Program-made: the position numbers and the translations under genes
Virus record (IMG/VR): IMGVR_UViG_3300010158_000177
Span: 1-36,919 of that record
Source: a virus
DNA: 36,919 nt
Direction: 5' to 3' (one strand)
Part shown: in pieces, positions 9,493-16,702 of the stretch
Position numbering within the stretch: the first letter of the stretch is position 1
How the letters are laid out: the number at the start of each line of letters is the position of its first letter
The notes under the pieces: model-generated
The model's input: only the letters and a program-made list of their open reading frames with translations
Databases searched by the model: none
What the model was told of the DNA's origin: nothing

Positions 9493-10770
9493 TTAAAAAT
9501 CACTCTTGGGCGAAAGTATCTTGCTCAATGCTTGTCTCTGCTGAATTGTTTCCCCACTACTTAGTCTTGACGTTGCAGTGTTATTAACAAAAGTTCCGAT
9601 CTGTGTTTGGTTTGAATTGCCTGTCAATGGTGCTCTCAGTACTTCATTAACGGTATTCCAGCGATTCCCATCCCAACGGAAAAGTACATTTGGCAAATAA
9701 TCAGTTCGTAGTACATATTCCCCCATCTTTGGAGCATCTGGAAAATAATTTAAACTCCTAACACTGAAACCATTTGGTGCCTGTGCAGAACCCATTAGAT
9801 AAGTTAAAATGTTTTTACTAGGAGTAACTACATCAACACTGGGTGATGTACTCATCAGCATAGGACCGGTTAACGGCAATGAATTACTTGTCAGTGAGTT
9901 GGGATTTGGTGTTAAATTGGGTTCTGCATTAAAATTATTAGATATTGCAGCAGTATTAGCAGTAGTGCTTGTTGAACTAACATTTCCATCTGAACTAATA
10001 TAATTTTGAATGCTTACTCCATTGGGATATACAGGTAATACAAACAATCTGGATGTATCATATCCACTGAGTGGAACATCGACTTCTGCTTGTGCAACCA
10101 AGGCTTCGTTAATCTGAAGATTCTTAAGATACGGGCTCATTAAATCACGCAGTGTTGTATCACTGCTTCCATCATCTGCTGCTGCTTGCTTTAATATATC
10201 TTTGAATTCTTGGCTATCTACCATCGGGATAACCTTGACTCGATATAAATGAGGCCACCAAGTTTGACTGTAACCTTCTGCTGCTTTAGTTATTTCATTC
10301 ACAACATAGAACTTCTTAAGACTGGCAGGTACTGCTTCATCCAGTGGCCAATAATCTTTCATATTTGGCATTTCGAGAACATCGCCTGAAATTAACTTTC
10401 TTCCAATTCTTTCGATCATATCATTGATATGAAATGTTATGAATAGTGTGTCGTTGTTTAGAAACATACCAAATTGACTGAGATTAAAATCATTGTCGCT
10501 TAGTGCATAATGTCCACGAAGTTTATAAATGTCAGGTTCATACTTGCGATCTCTATTTTCTAAAAATAATAGATCTTGAATATTCTTTTCACTTTGATTC
10601 AAATATGTAGGCTGTGATATATCACCTTCTTTGGTTGCATTAGGATCTAATCCTAATAGTTTATGTATATAGATTCCAACGCCGCCGGCAGTAAACATCT
10701 CTCTGATACGGTTGTCGAAGAACTTATAATCGTTCCCGTGATTTTCTTTCCATAGACTAATTCTGGGCAT
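9493..10770 (-). CDS. 14: gp14-like neck protein
   Basis: 425 residues. The region around residues 85-200 resembles T4 gp14: SDNDFNLSQFGMFLNNDTLF (gp14 FFSKFGMQVNDEVTL), then RKLISGDVLEMPNMKDYWPLD (gp14 KPGDLIYFPMDNSLFEI), KFYVVNEI, and an aromatic QTWWPHLYRVKVIPM. T4 gp14 joins the completed head to the tail together with gp13 and gp15. The C-terminal ~200 residues are longer than in T4 (256 aa) and include a Ser/Thr/Asn-rich stretch (~260-320). A late-type AATAAATA motif and an AAGAGGAT ribosome site precede the ATG, and a terminator lies just upstream, so this gene heads its own late unit with gp15. Confidence 0.72.
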   Translation of the reverse strand: MPRISLWKENHGNDYKFFDNRIREMFTAGGVGIYIHKLLGLDPNATKEGDISQPTYLNQSEKNIQDLLFLENRDRKYEPDIYKLRGHYALSDNDFNLSQFGMFLNNDTLFITFHINDMIERIGRKLISGDVLEMPNMKDYWPLDEAVPASLKKFYVVNEITKAAEGYSQTWWPHLYRVKVIPMVDSQEFKDILKQAAADDGSSDTTLRDLMSPYLKNLQINEALVAQAEVDVPLSGYDTSRLFVLPVYPNGVSIQNYISSDGNVSSTSTTANTAAISNNFNAEPNLTPNPNSLTSNSLPLTGPMLMSTSPSVDVVTPSKNILTYLMGSAQAPNGFSVRSLNYFPDAPKMGEYVLRTDYLPNVLFRWDGNRWNTVNEVLRAPLTGNSNQTQIGTFVNNTATSRLSSGETIQQRQALSKILSPKSDF

Positions 10771-10785
10771 TGCTAATCCTCTTAG

Positions 10786-10793
10786 TATTTATT
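10786..10793 (-). promoter_or_regulatory. T4-type late promoter-like motif (gp14-gp15 unit)
   Basis: Minus strand AATAAATA, 15 bp before the gp14 ATG and just downstream of a terminator, so new initiation is needed here. One mismatch to TATAAATA. Confidence 0.5.
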
Positions 10794-10808
10794 GGATTAG
10801 CAACAGAC

Positions 10809-10830
10809 AAAAAAAGGGGCCGAAGCCCCC
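10809..10830 (-). terminator. Rho-independent terminator with UUCG tetraloop
   Basis: On the minus strand a GGGGC stem, TTCG loop and GCCCC, followed by a run of seven T. It ends the transcript of the 88-aa gene and separates it from the gp14 unit. Confidence 0.92.
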
Positions 10831-10877
10831 AGTTACTATATCAAATTTTATTTCTGTAGCCGCAGCCAATTTATAGT

Positions 10878-11144
10878 TTACGCTGCCTTTGTAGCAGTCT
10901 TCTCAGTCTTAGCCTTGGGGGAAACACCACCCTTAGCAGTGGGCTTAACAGCCTGGAAATCAGCGTGACCAGCAAGGTGGGCAAACGCATCTTCCTTAGT
11001 CATTGGGTTAGGAAGTTCAATCAGCTTAATATCAGTATGACCTGACTTTTTAAGAATTGCCTCACGCTTGAGCGAGTTAGCAACACGATACTTCACGACA
11101 CCATTGAGCGTAGAAACGCCCGCAACCGAAAACAACTTATCCAT
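10878..11144 (-). CDS. Small conserved-looking protein, function unknown
   Basis: 88 residues. The N-terminal part is a compact alpha/beta stretch (DKLFSVAGVSTLNGVVKYRVAN ... DIKLIELPNPMTKEDAFAHL). The last ~22 residues are a Lys/Ala/Thr-rich basic tail (KTEKTATKAA), which suggests contact with nucleic acid or another acidic partner. It stands alone between a strong sigma70-type promoter and a strong terminator, with relatively GC-rich codons, so it is probably made early and in quantity. No family recognised. Confidence 0.7.
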   Translation of the reverse strand: MDKLFSVAGVSTLNGVVKYRVANSLKREAILKKSGHTDIKLIELPNPMTKEDAFAHLAGHADFQAVKPTAKGGVSPKAKTEKTATKAA

Positions 11145-11188
11145 TTTTACTACTCCATTTGTTATATGAGCCCCACGCTCATATTACT

Positions 11189-11216
11189 AATATAGCATAG
11201 AATGGGAAGGTGTCAA
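11189..11216 (-). promoter_or_regulatory. Sigma70-type promoter (88-aa gene)
   Basis: Minus strand TTGACA (11216-11211), 16-bp spacer, TATATT (11194-11189), 45 bp before the ATG. An inverted repeat lies directly upstream. Confidence 0.8.
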
Positions 11217-11225
11217 CCAGTATTT

Positions 11226-11246
11226 TTGTAACTAAAATTGTTACAA
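11226..11246 (-). promoter_or_regulatory. Inverted repeat upstream of promoter (operator-like)
   Basis: TTGTAAC-N7-GTTACAA, a perfect 7-bp dyad centred about 25 bp upstream of the -35 box. A near copy (GTAAC-N6-GTTAC) sits at the same place before the promoter at 19822-19849, suggesting a shared activator or repressor site. Confidence 0.5.
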
Positions 11247-11249
11247 AAT

Positions 11250-11432
11250 TTACTTGTATTTCTTGGCAATTTCAGCAATTCTAGCTTCCATATACCGAAT
11301 TACAGTTTGAAGATCGGGATCATTTTGGTTTGGTTTGGTTTGAAGAGTATTTTGAACTTCGTAATGGAAAGCATATCTAATCATAGTTTCTAGACTGTAG
11401 TTATCTGATGATGCGACTGATTGTGCTTGCAT
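11250..11432 (-). CDS. Small helical protein, function unknown
   Basis: 60 residues with an AGGAG site 8 bp before the ATG. Predominantly helical by composition (SLETMIRYAFHYEVQNTL ... DLQTVIRYMEARIAEIAKKY). No family recognised. It has its own sigma70-type promoter in the gap after the amidoligase-like gene. Confidence 0.65.
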   Translation of the reverse strand: MQAQSVASSDNYSLETMIRYAFHYEVQNTLQTKPNQNDPDLQTVIRYMEARIAEIAKKYK

Positions 11433-11452
11433 TACTAAACTCCTGTATTATG

Positions 11453-11481
11453 TTTATAAAGGTTTATGCTGACAATGTCAA
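11453..11481 (-). promoter_or_regulatory. Sigma70-type promoter (60-aa gene)
   Basis: TTGACA (11481-11476), 17-bp spacer, TATAAA (11458-11453), 21 bp before the ATG at 11432. Confidence 0.65.
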
Positions 11482-11485
11482 TGAA

Positions 11486-13765
11486 TTAAGCAGTATGTCT
11501 ATAAACATCAGTTACATTATATGTGCGTGGATGATTGGCTTGAAACCATTCTTTAGCTTGAATAGCACTGTTAGCATCTATAGCAGTTTGATGTTGCTCA
11601 CCATGGGGATCAGTATATTTGATGATATATGTCTGTGCGTTGGCCATTGGATCTGCTACAAACTCGCCGGGAAGTTCTGGAATATCATCGTCGCTTGTTT
11701 GATTGCTGCGAAGTAGGTTAGGGCTAAGACCGCCGCCAGCAAAATCTTGAACACTGGTAACTTGTGATCCGGGATGTTGTGCTAATATCTGTTCAGCTGC
11801 TTGTTGAGGTGTAGCAGCCATAACTCTGGGGGCCATAGTGCTACCTCCATAGGCATTAGTGTAGGTAACAATATACCTGTTTTCATTTGATGCTGTTGGA
11901 CTAAATGCGGGGTCTGGATATATCTGTCGTCCTCCGGGTGCTATTAATCTCCATGAGCTATTTTCCAATCCCGCTGCTCGTAATCGTTGGTAAGCCTGAG
12001 TATAAGCGTCCATGGCATTGTCAGAAGTTATAGTTCCTACGTATCCACCTTCATTATCGGTAATTCTGTAGAGACCGGATGATTGTGCGCTGGCTCGTGC
12101 CTGTGCTTGTGAAGCACTATCATCAGTGATATCAATGTCTTTAATCTCTAAGATATTGTAATCGCCTTCTTCAAACTTCTTTCTGAAGTTAGCAATGGCA
12201 TCACGACGGCTTGCTCCACGAACTTCTATGGTAAACTTCTCAGGATCATCTGCTGGATCAACAACACTATAGTATTTGAATAGATATAGATTTGGTCCTT
12301 CGCCTAAGCCACCTTTCTCACCCGCAATTTTTTTATTACCACGTTTCATCTGTGCTTGTCTAATGAAACTCTTAAGAGCAGTTGAAGGTAATGTACCAGC
12401 ACTATACTGAGTAAAATACTTAATGATGTCTTCATCGCCGCGAACCATTGGGCTTATGAACTTATATAACTTCTTAGCATATTCCTGTTTCTCTGCTTCT
12501 GGATCAGCAGCAAGAGCCATAGCACGAACATAACGTAGCAGTGTGTTTTTAATCTTATCTAAATCACCCAAGTAATCACCGCCAGCACTACGTACTTCAA
12601 TATATTTGTCTTTGATATTAACAGTTACATAACGATCATGTGTTGTAGTCAATGATGTTTTAACAAATTTAGCAGCAGATGAATTCAACCCATTTTTGAA
12701 AGCCTTTAACATGCTTTCAGCTGTCATATTGCCGGAACCAGCATTTAAATTTTTTACTTTTTGAATTATTTGTTGTACCATACTCTTAGCATATGAGTTT
12801 GACTCTCTGCCAAACTGCTTTAGAACATATTCATCACCTAGGAATAATGTGAATTTAAGATGATCTACATTTTCTCTTGACTGATCAGGAATGCTGATTC
12901 CCATATGGAACCCAGTTGAACTATTGGTAGTACAACCTCTGCCATCTGCCCACGCAAATACTTTATCTAAGTATTCTAAGCATTGTGCTAATGGCATTGG
13001 GGGGCTTACAAGTTCGAGTCCTGCTTCTCCATCATCAGAATCGATACTGCTGTCTGGCTCTAAGATAAAGAAGCCGGTGCCACGCTTTGCGCTATGATAG
13101 CCACCACTGGCTTTAACTGGCATACCAATTGAACTGGAAATGTCGGCAGCAATATCCTCGCTGCTTTCGCCTTCTCCATTACCACTCCCGTTAGTCCAAT
13201 AAGGCCAATCTAAACTGACAGAATTAGCAACATCACTCATATAACGATAGTTGCGGTCAAAGAACATTCTTACATATTGATCGTAGTCAGCGCCGTCTCT
13301 ATATTCTTCCCATGCTGAACTTTCAGCTTGATCGTATTCTTTACTGCTACGATCATCCATAATCTCTTCGATTTCCTCAGGACTTTTATCCATGTCCTTA
13401 AGAATTTCACGGATCATATCATCTCGTTCATTTTCTTCAAAATCATTTCTTATCTGTTCGTCGGCATATTCAAAGAACTCTTCGTCAATTTGTTCAATAG
13501 CACGATCAAGTTGTCTATCGCTATTATAATCACCTTCGAAGAAACGGCGTATATCATCAGTACTACGGCAACGACGATCCTCGTCATAGTCTGGTTCAGA
13601 TTCGCCTTCATCATCGCTTTGAGCATTGGGAATGACAAGTTCTGCTTCGAAACCAGCAGTCATTGCCTGAGCAAATTCAGTCTTAGCAAAGTCTGCTAAT
13701 GCGCCTGGACTCATGCTTACTTCATCAAGTTGATCTTCGTTAATAATGTCAAAAAGGCGCATCAA
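11486..13765 (-). CDS. Large amidoligase-like protein with C-terminal repeats
   Basis: 759 residues. The motif order fits the amidoligase branch of the glutamine-synthetase/GshA-like ATP-dependent ligases: GFEAEL at 38-43 (usually GVEIE), a very acidic insert (~50-160), ELVSPP at 251-256, and STGFHMGIS at 283-291 (usually N-x-STGLHVHV). Family members join an amine to a carboxylate using ATP, often on peptides. From about residue 480 there are four related beta-alpha modules, each starting with a Y-hydrophobic-F/V-K/T-Y strand (YLFKYYS, YRITDNEGG, YIVTYTNAYGG, YIIKYTDPHGE). The N-terminus MMRLFDIINEDQLDE is of a type common at the start of marine phage structural proteins, so virion association is possible. 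Enzyme activity is not proven; the first motif is Phe rather than the usual Val. Confidence 0.65.
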   Translation of the reverse strand: MMRLFDIINEDQLDEVSMSPGALADFAKTEFAQAMTAGFEAELVIPNAQSDDEGESEPDYDEDRRCRSTDDIRRFFEGDYNSDRQLDRAIEQIDEEFFEYADEQIRNDFEENERDDMIREILKDMDKSPEEIEEIMDDRSSKEYDQAESSAWEEYRDGADYDQYVRMFFDRNYRYMSDVANSVSLDWPYWTNGSGNGEGESSEDIAADISSSIGMPVKASGGYHSAKRGTGFFILEPDSSIDSDDGEAGLELVSPPMPLAQCLEYLDKVFAWADGRGCTTNSSTGFHMGISIPDQSRENVDHLKFTLFLGDEYVLKQFGRESNSYAKSMVQQIIQKVKNLNAGSGNMTAESMLKAFKNGLNSSAAKFVKTSLTTTHDRYVTVNIKDKYIEVRSAGGDYLGDLDKIKNTLLRYVRAMALAADPEAEKQEYAKKLYKFISPMVRGDEDIIKYFTQYSAGTLPSTALKSFIRQAQMKRGNKKIAGEKGGLGEGPNLYLFKYYSVVDPADDPEKFTIEVRGASRRDAIANFRKKFEEGDYNILEIKDIDITDDSASQAQARASAQSSGLYRITDNEGGYVGTITSDNAMDAYTQAYQRLRAAGLENSSWRLIAPGGRQIYPDPAFSPTASNENRYIVTYTNAYGGSTMAPRVMAATPQQAAEQILAQHPGSQVTSVQDFAGGGLSPNLLRSNQTSDDDIPELPGEFVADPMANAQTYIIKYTDPHGEQHQTAIDANSAIQAKEWFQANHPRTYNVTDVYRHTA

Positions 13766-13784
13766 TGATCTCTCAGTAAAAGTA

Positions 13785-13792
13785 TATTTAGT
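13785..13792 (-). promoter_or_regulatory. Possible late promoter-like motif
   Basis: Minus strand ACTAAATA, 19 bp before the ATG of the 759-aa gene; two mismatches to TATAAATA. A similar ACTAAATA precedes the SGNH gene. Weak evidence. Confidence 0.3.
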
Positions 13793-13798
13793 GAGAAT

Positions 13799-14452
13799 AT
13801 GATGTTAAATATATTCATGGTTAAAGATCAAAGATATTTGATAATATCATTGTCTGGTAGAACAGGAAGTACACTAATAACTGCTTTGTTAAACGAATAT
13901 TATTGTCATAAATTTCAAAGTATGAATGACATATTTTTTGAACAAACTTATTCGAATCAAATTTCGATTCCAACTCAATTACCAAACGATAAATTTATTT
14001 TCAAAATACATGAGTTAGAGCTATTCAGTTATGTTAAAAAACATGAGAATCTTGTTTTAATACATTCTACACGCAATTATTTTAATCAAATGATTAGTTT
14101 ATATATGTCTCAGAAAACAAATATTTGGTCAGCACCTACGATAGGATTTGATGATAATCGATACAACTCCTTAGTTCCTTTTGATATACCACCTGAAGAA
14201 TTCTTCAGGAGAATCGACAAATGTCGAAGATTAAATGATGATTTTTCCGACATAGCAAAGATGTACAATGTATGTTCGATCGATTATGATAGCATATCAA
14301 ACAATTATAACAAAGTCTACGAAATTTTAAATATAGATTTTAGATTGAATCAAAATTATCGTCCATTTATAAAGAAAACACCTGATAACTACAGATACTT
14401 TATTATTAATTACGATGAATTAAATGAAACTTATAATAAATTATATCAATGA
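13799..14452 (+). CDS. Sulfotransferase-like protein
   Basis: 217 residues. It has the two PAPS-binding signatures of sulfotransferases: RTGSTL at residues 21-26 (5'-phosphosulfate loop) directly after strand YLIISLS, and the 3'-phosphate motif with R92 and S100 separated by seven residues in STRNYFNQMISLYMS. Family members transfer sulfate from PAPS to sugars, lipids or peptides. The start is ambiguous: ATG codons lie at 13799, 13802 and 13817, none with a strong ribosome site. It is a + strand island between two minus-strand blocks, strongly AT-rich, and its 3' end overlaps the 67-aa gene by 7 bp. A cell-surface or glycan target is a guess. Confidence 0.7.
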   Translation: MMLNIFMVKDQRYLIISLSGRTGSTLITALLNEYYCHKFQSMNDIFFEQTYSNQISIPTQLPNDKFIFKIHELELFSYVKKHENLVLIHSTRNYFNQMISLYMSQKTNIWSAPTIGFDDNRYNSLVPFDIPPEEFFRRIDKCRRLNDDFSDIAKMYNVCSIDYDSISNNYNKVYEILNIDFRLNQNYRPFIKKTPDNYRYFIINYDELNETYNKLYQ

Positions 14453-14649
14453 TTAATACTATCTTCTGAGAATATGATCTTCATGTACTCTCCGCAGCGT
14501 TCTTCTAACACATTTATTGTTGTATATAAGTGCCCGCTGTCATGCATAGTGATACGGCTTTTGAGTATATTGATCTCACGGCGAAGCACCTGCATGTGAA
14601 CAACTGCTTCGTCCTTTGTTAGATCTAACTTATTCTGTAGATTATGCAT
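14446..14649 (-). CDS. Small coiled-coil-like protein
   Basis: 67 residues, last gene of the 14446-16702 chain. Heptad-like helices (LTKDEAVVHMQVLRREINILKSRI, then YTTINVLEERCGEYMKII). Its ATG lies inside the end of the phosphoesterase gene in an 8-nt overlap ATGCATAA, so translation is probably coupled. Function unknown. Confidence 0.65.
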   Translation of the reverse strand: MHNLQNKLDLTKDEAVVHMQVLRREINILKSRITMHDSGHLYTTINVLEERCGEYMKIIFSEDSINH

Positions 14650-15433
14650 CTATATCTATCACTAAGTAGGGGTTGAAGTTAATGGCATTCTCATCATGAT
14701 AACCATGAGGATTACAGACAACACGGCACTGCCCAATCATATAATCAAAGCTGTTATGTAAATGTCCATGGATCCATAGTTTGATCTTTTCTTGACTTAG
14801 TATATACTCATCAAGGTCACTGACATAACCGCCATTCATCATCCAATCGTGCTTGTAGCGTTCATGAACACTTTGAAAACTAGGCGCATGATGGCCAAGC
14901 ACAACAACATTGCCGTCCCAAGTTTCCGCAGCAAGTTTGATAGTTTCTAAAGCACGAGTATGAGCATTGAATGTATCAATAGGCCGCAACTTATGATAGA
15001 TACTATTGTTCTCAATGGTAATGACATGATAGTCGTTCATTGAATTCTTAATATGCATCATCGTCAGTGGATCGCCTTTGTTCATATTAGTCCAAAGGCT
15101 TGTGCCAACAATACGAGTTTTGCCAAAGTTAAGCCAACCGTCATCCATGAGAGTAATGTTATCCCATGGCTCCAGTGCGTCACGCAGATGAGCAGCAGTG
15201 TTATTCCATCGTCCGCTGTAGTGTTCATGATTGCCCATGATGTAGAGCACAGTATCAAACTCCTTAGACACATGTTCGAAGAACTGTCGATACTTCTCAC
15301 CTTTTGCATTATCTTTATAGACATCTCTAGCCAAGCAGATATCGCCGGCAAGACAGAGAATGTCTGCGCCAGCATTGTTGATAGTTACATCATTGAATTC
15401 TAGATGGAGATCACTGACTATCTGAAGTTTCAT
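14642..15433 (-). CDS. Calcineurin-like metallophosphoesterase (long)
   Basis: 263 residues from the ATG at 15433; an upstream TTG at 15457 is in frame but the ATG gives a normal family start (MKLQIVSDLH). All metal-site motifs are present: D8-x-H10, GD at 30-31, GNHEH at 67-71, GHHAP and GHLHNS near the C-terminus. The family cleaves phosphomonoesters or phosphodiesters with a di-metal centre; targets range from nucleotides to RNA ends. It overlaps the 81-aa gene upstream by 23 bp. Its presence in the same block as RNA ligase, kinase and phosphatase suggests nucleic-acid end processing, but this is context only. Confidence 0.87.
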   Translation of the reverse strand: MKLQIVSDLHLEFNDVTINNAGADILCLAGDICLARDVYKDNAKGEKYRQFFEHVSKEFDTVLYIMGNHEHYSGRWNNTAAHLRDALEPWDNITLMDDGWLNFGKTRIVGTSLWTNMNKGDPLTMMHIKNSMNDYHVITIENNSIYHKLRPIDTFNAHTRALETIKLAAETWDGNVVVLGHHAPSFQSVHERYKHDWMMNGGYVSDLDEYILSQEKIKLWIHGHLHNSFDYMIGQCRVVCNPHGYHDENAINFNPYLVIDIDA

Positions 15434-15656
15434 TGAACAATTCCGTATAACTGTCAAAATCCATGTAGTATGTAAGCATAGTCTTCATTGCTGAAAGAAA
15501 ATGACGCTCATTGTCGAGATCTTCTTTCTGCCAAGGTTCAGGATTTTCAATTGCTTCTAATTGCTTAACACGATTGATAAAACCAATGTAGTCCTTAACC
15601 AAAGTATCCTTAATAATAGCATCCATAGTTTCGTCGCTTATTTCAATCTTATGCAT
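15411..15656 (-). CDS. Small protein, function unknown
   Basis: 81 residues, helical and acidic (DETMDAIIKDTLVKDYIGF, EDLDNERHFLSAMKTMLTYY). Lies between two metallophosphoesterase genes with overlaps at both ends (8 nt at its start, ATGCATAA; 23 nt at its end), so it is translated as part of that chain. No family recognised. Confidence 0.7.
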   Translation of the reverse strand: MHKIEISDETMDAIIKDTLVKDYIGFINRVKQLEAIENPEPWQKEDLDNERHFLSAMKTMLTYYMDFDSYTELFNETSDSQ

Positions 15657-16152
15657 TTGATATTATCTCCTCTATTGCACGTGGTGTATAATCTATTGCT
15701 TCGACGCTACAGTTAATGTATCGCGGACCTGGGCTAGTATTTTGATGTATATGACCGTGTATATTATACTGTACTTTCCCCATCCCACTTTCATGAATTG
15801 GAACATGAGTTAGTACACAATTAAACTCTGGAAACATGCGCCACATAAGAACTTTTTGAAAGTTAACTTGTATGTAACTTGCTTTACCATTATCGTGATT
15901 ACCCAGTATCAAACGCTTGCGTCCTTTGAGCCTAGGCAATACTCGATGACCTTGTTCAAAGTAAACATCTCCGAGATGATATACTATATCGCTATCATTT
16001 ACAACGGAATTCCAGCGTTCTACCATATGTTCGTCCATTTCTTCTACAGTGGAGAATTGTGGACGAATACGAACTCCGGTTGTACTATCAGTAAATTTTA
16101 GTATGTTAGCGTGACCAAAGTGTGTGTCACTGATAACAAAAATGTTACTCAT
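15649..16152 (-). CDS. Calcineurin-like metallophosphoesterase (short)
   Basis: 167 residues, the size of YfcE-type small phosphodiesterases. Motifs: SDTHFGH (D9, H11), HLGDV near residue 60, GNHDN near 84, THVPIH and HGHIHQN. Enzymes of this group hydrolyse phosphodiester or phosphomonoester bonds on small substrates. It differs from the second phosphoesterase in the same operon (DTH rather than DLH opening, much shorter), so the two are not a recent duplication. Starts in an 8-nt overlap (ATGAGTAA) with the zinc-ribbon gene. Confidence 0.87.
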   Translation of the reverse strand: MSNIFVISDTHFGHANILKFTDSTTGVRIRPQFSTVEEMDEHMVERWNSVVNDSDIVYHLGDVYFEQGHRVLPRLKGRKRLILGNHDNGKASYIQVNFQKVLMWRMFPEFNCVLTHVPIHESGMGKVQYNIHGHIHQNTSPGPRYINCSVEAIDYTPRAIEEIISNA

Positions 16153-16393
16153 GTTTTACCTTAAAATGTTTAATAACCGAATAAATTTCATCTGCTTCAC
16201 TGAAGTAAGCAGCCTGTTCTAAATATCTAACTGCTTTTATGACTTTTCCTTCAAGACGTATAATGCGTGTATGCTGTCTTTCAACTCTAGACATCAAGCT
16301 GTGAACTGTAACATCTCTTAATTGTTCAGCACCACAACATAAACATCGTGGATTGCTTACAAATAATTTGTTACAGTCACAGCAAACGTACAT
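16145..16393 (-). CDS. Small zinc-ribbon protein
   Basis: 82 residues. Two CxxC knuckles, C4-C7 and C17-C20 (CCDC and CLCC), make a short zinc ribbon at the N-terminus, followed by a helix (SLMSRVERQHTRIIRLEGKVIKAVRYLEQAA). Such proteins usually bind nucleic acid or another protein. 12 bp after the 98-aa gene; overlaps the next gene by 8 nt. Confidence 0.72.
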   Translation of the reverse strand: MYVCCDCNKLFVSNPRCLCCGAEQLRDVTVHSLMSRVERQHTRIIRLEGKVIKAVRYLEQAAYFSEADEIYSVIKHFKVKHE

Positions 16394-16405
16394 TAGATAT
16401 CACCA

Positions 16406-16702
16406 TTACTTGCTTTTTATTGCTACTTCTAATAGAGTAGAAATTCCTTTTTGATATAAAGATTCTAACAAATTTGAGTCTTCAACTTTTCCTTCGTTAT
16501 ATAATTCTGTAGACTTGTTCTGTAAATTAACTGCACATATAGCAATAATACGTGGGCTAACTTCTTTAGTCTTAGCCTTCATTGACCTTATATAAGATCG
16601 ATTAGTTGACAACCATTCCTCACAATATGTTTCTTTGTTTGTCATTATTCCTAACTCTTTAAGAGTCTTAAAAGACTCTTCTAAATATGCTAACCCTTGC
16701 AT
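16406..16702 (-). CDS. Small protein, possible DUF6626-like
   Basis: 98 residues behind a GGAGATG site. The pattern 'ESFKTLKELGIMTNKETYCEEWLSTNRSYIRSMKA' looks like the small helix-turn-helix-like proteins in which LGIV...FS..WLG.S.SY..... occurs (DUF6626 type), but the match is by eye. Its ATG overlaps the RNA ligase stop by TAATG, so the two are translationally coupled. Confidence 0.6.
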   Translation of the reverse strand: MQGLAYLEESFKTLKELGIMTNKETYCEEWLSTNRSYIRSMKAKTKEVSPRIIAICAVNLQNKSTELYNEGKVEDSNLLESLYQKGISTLLEVAIKSK

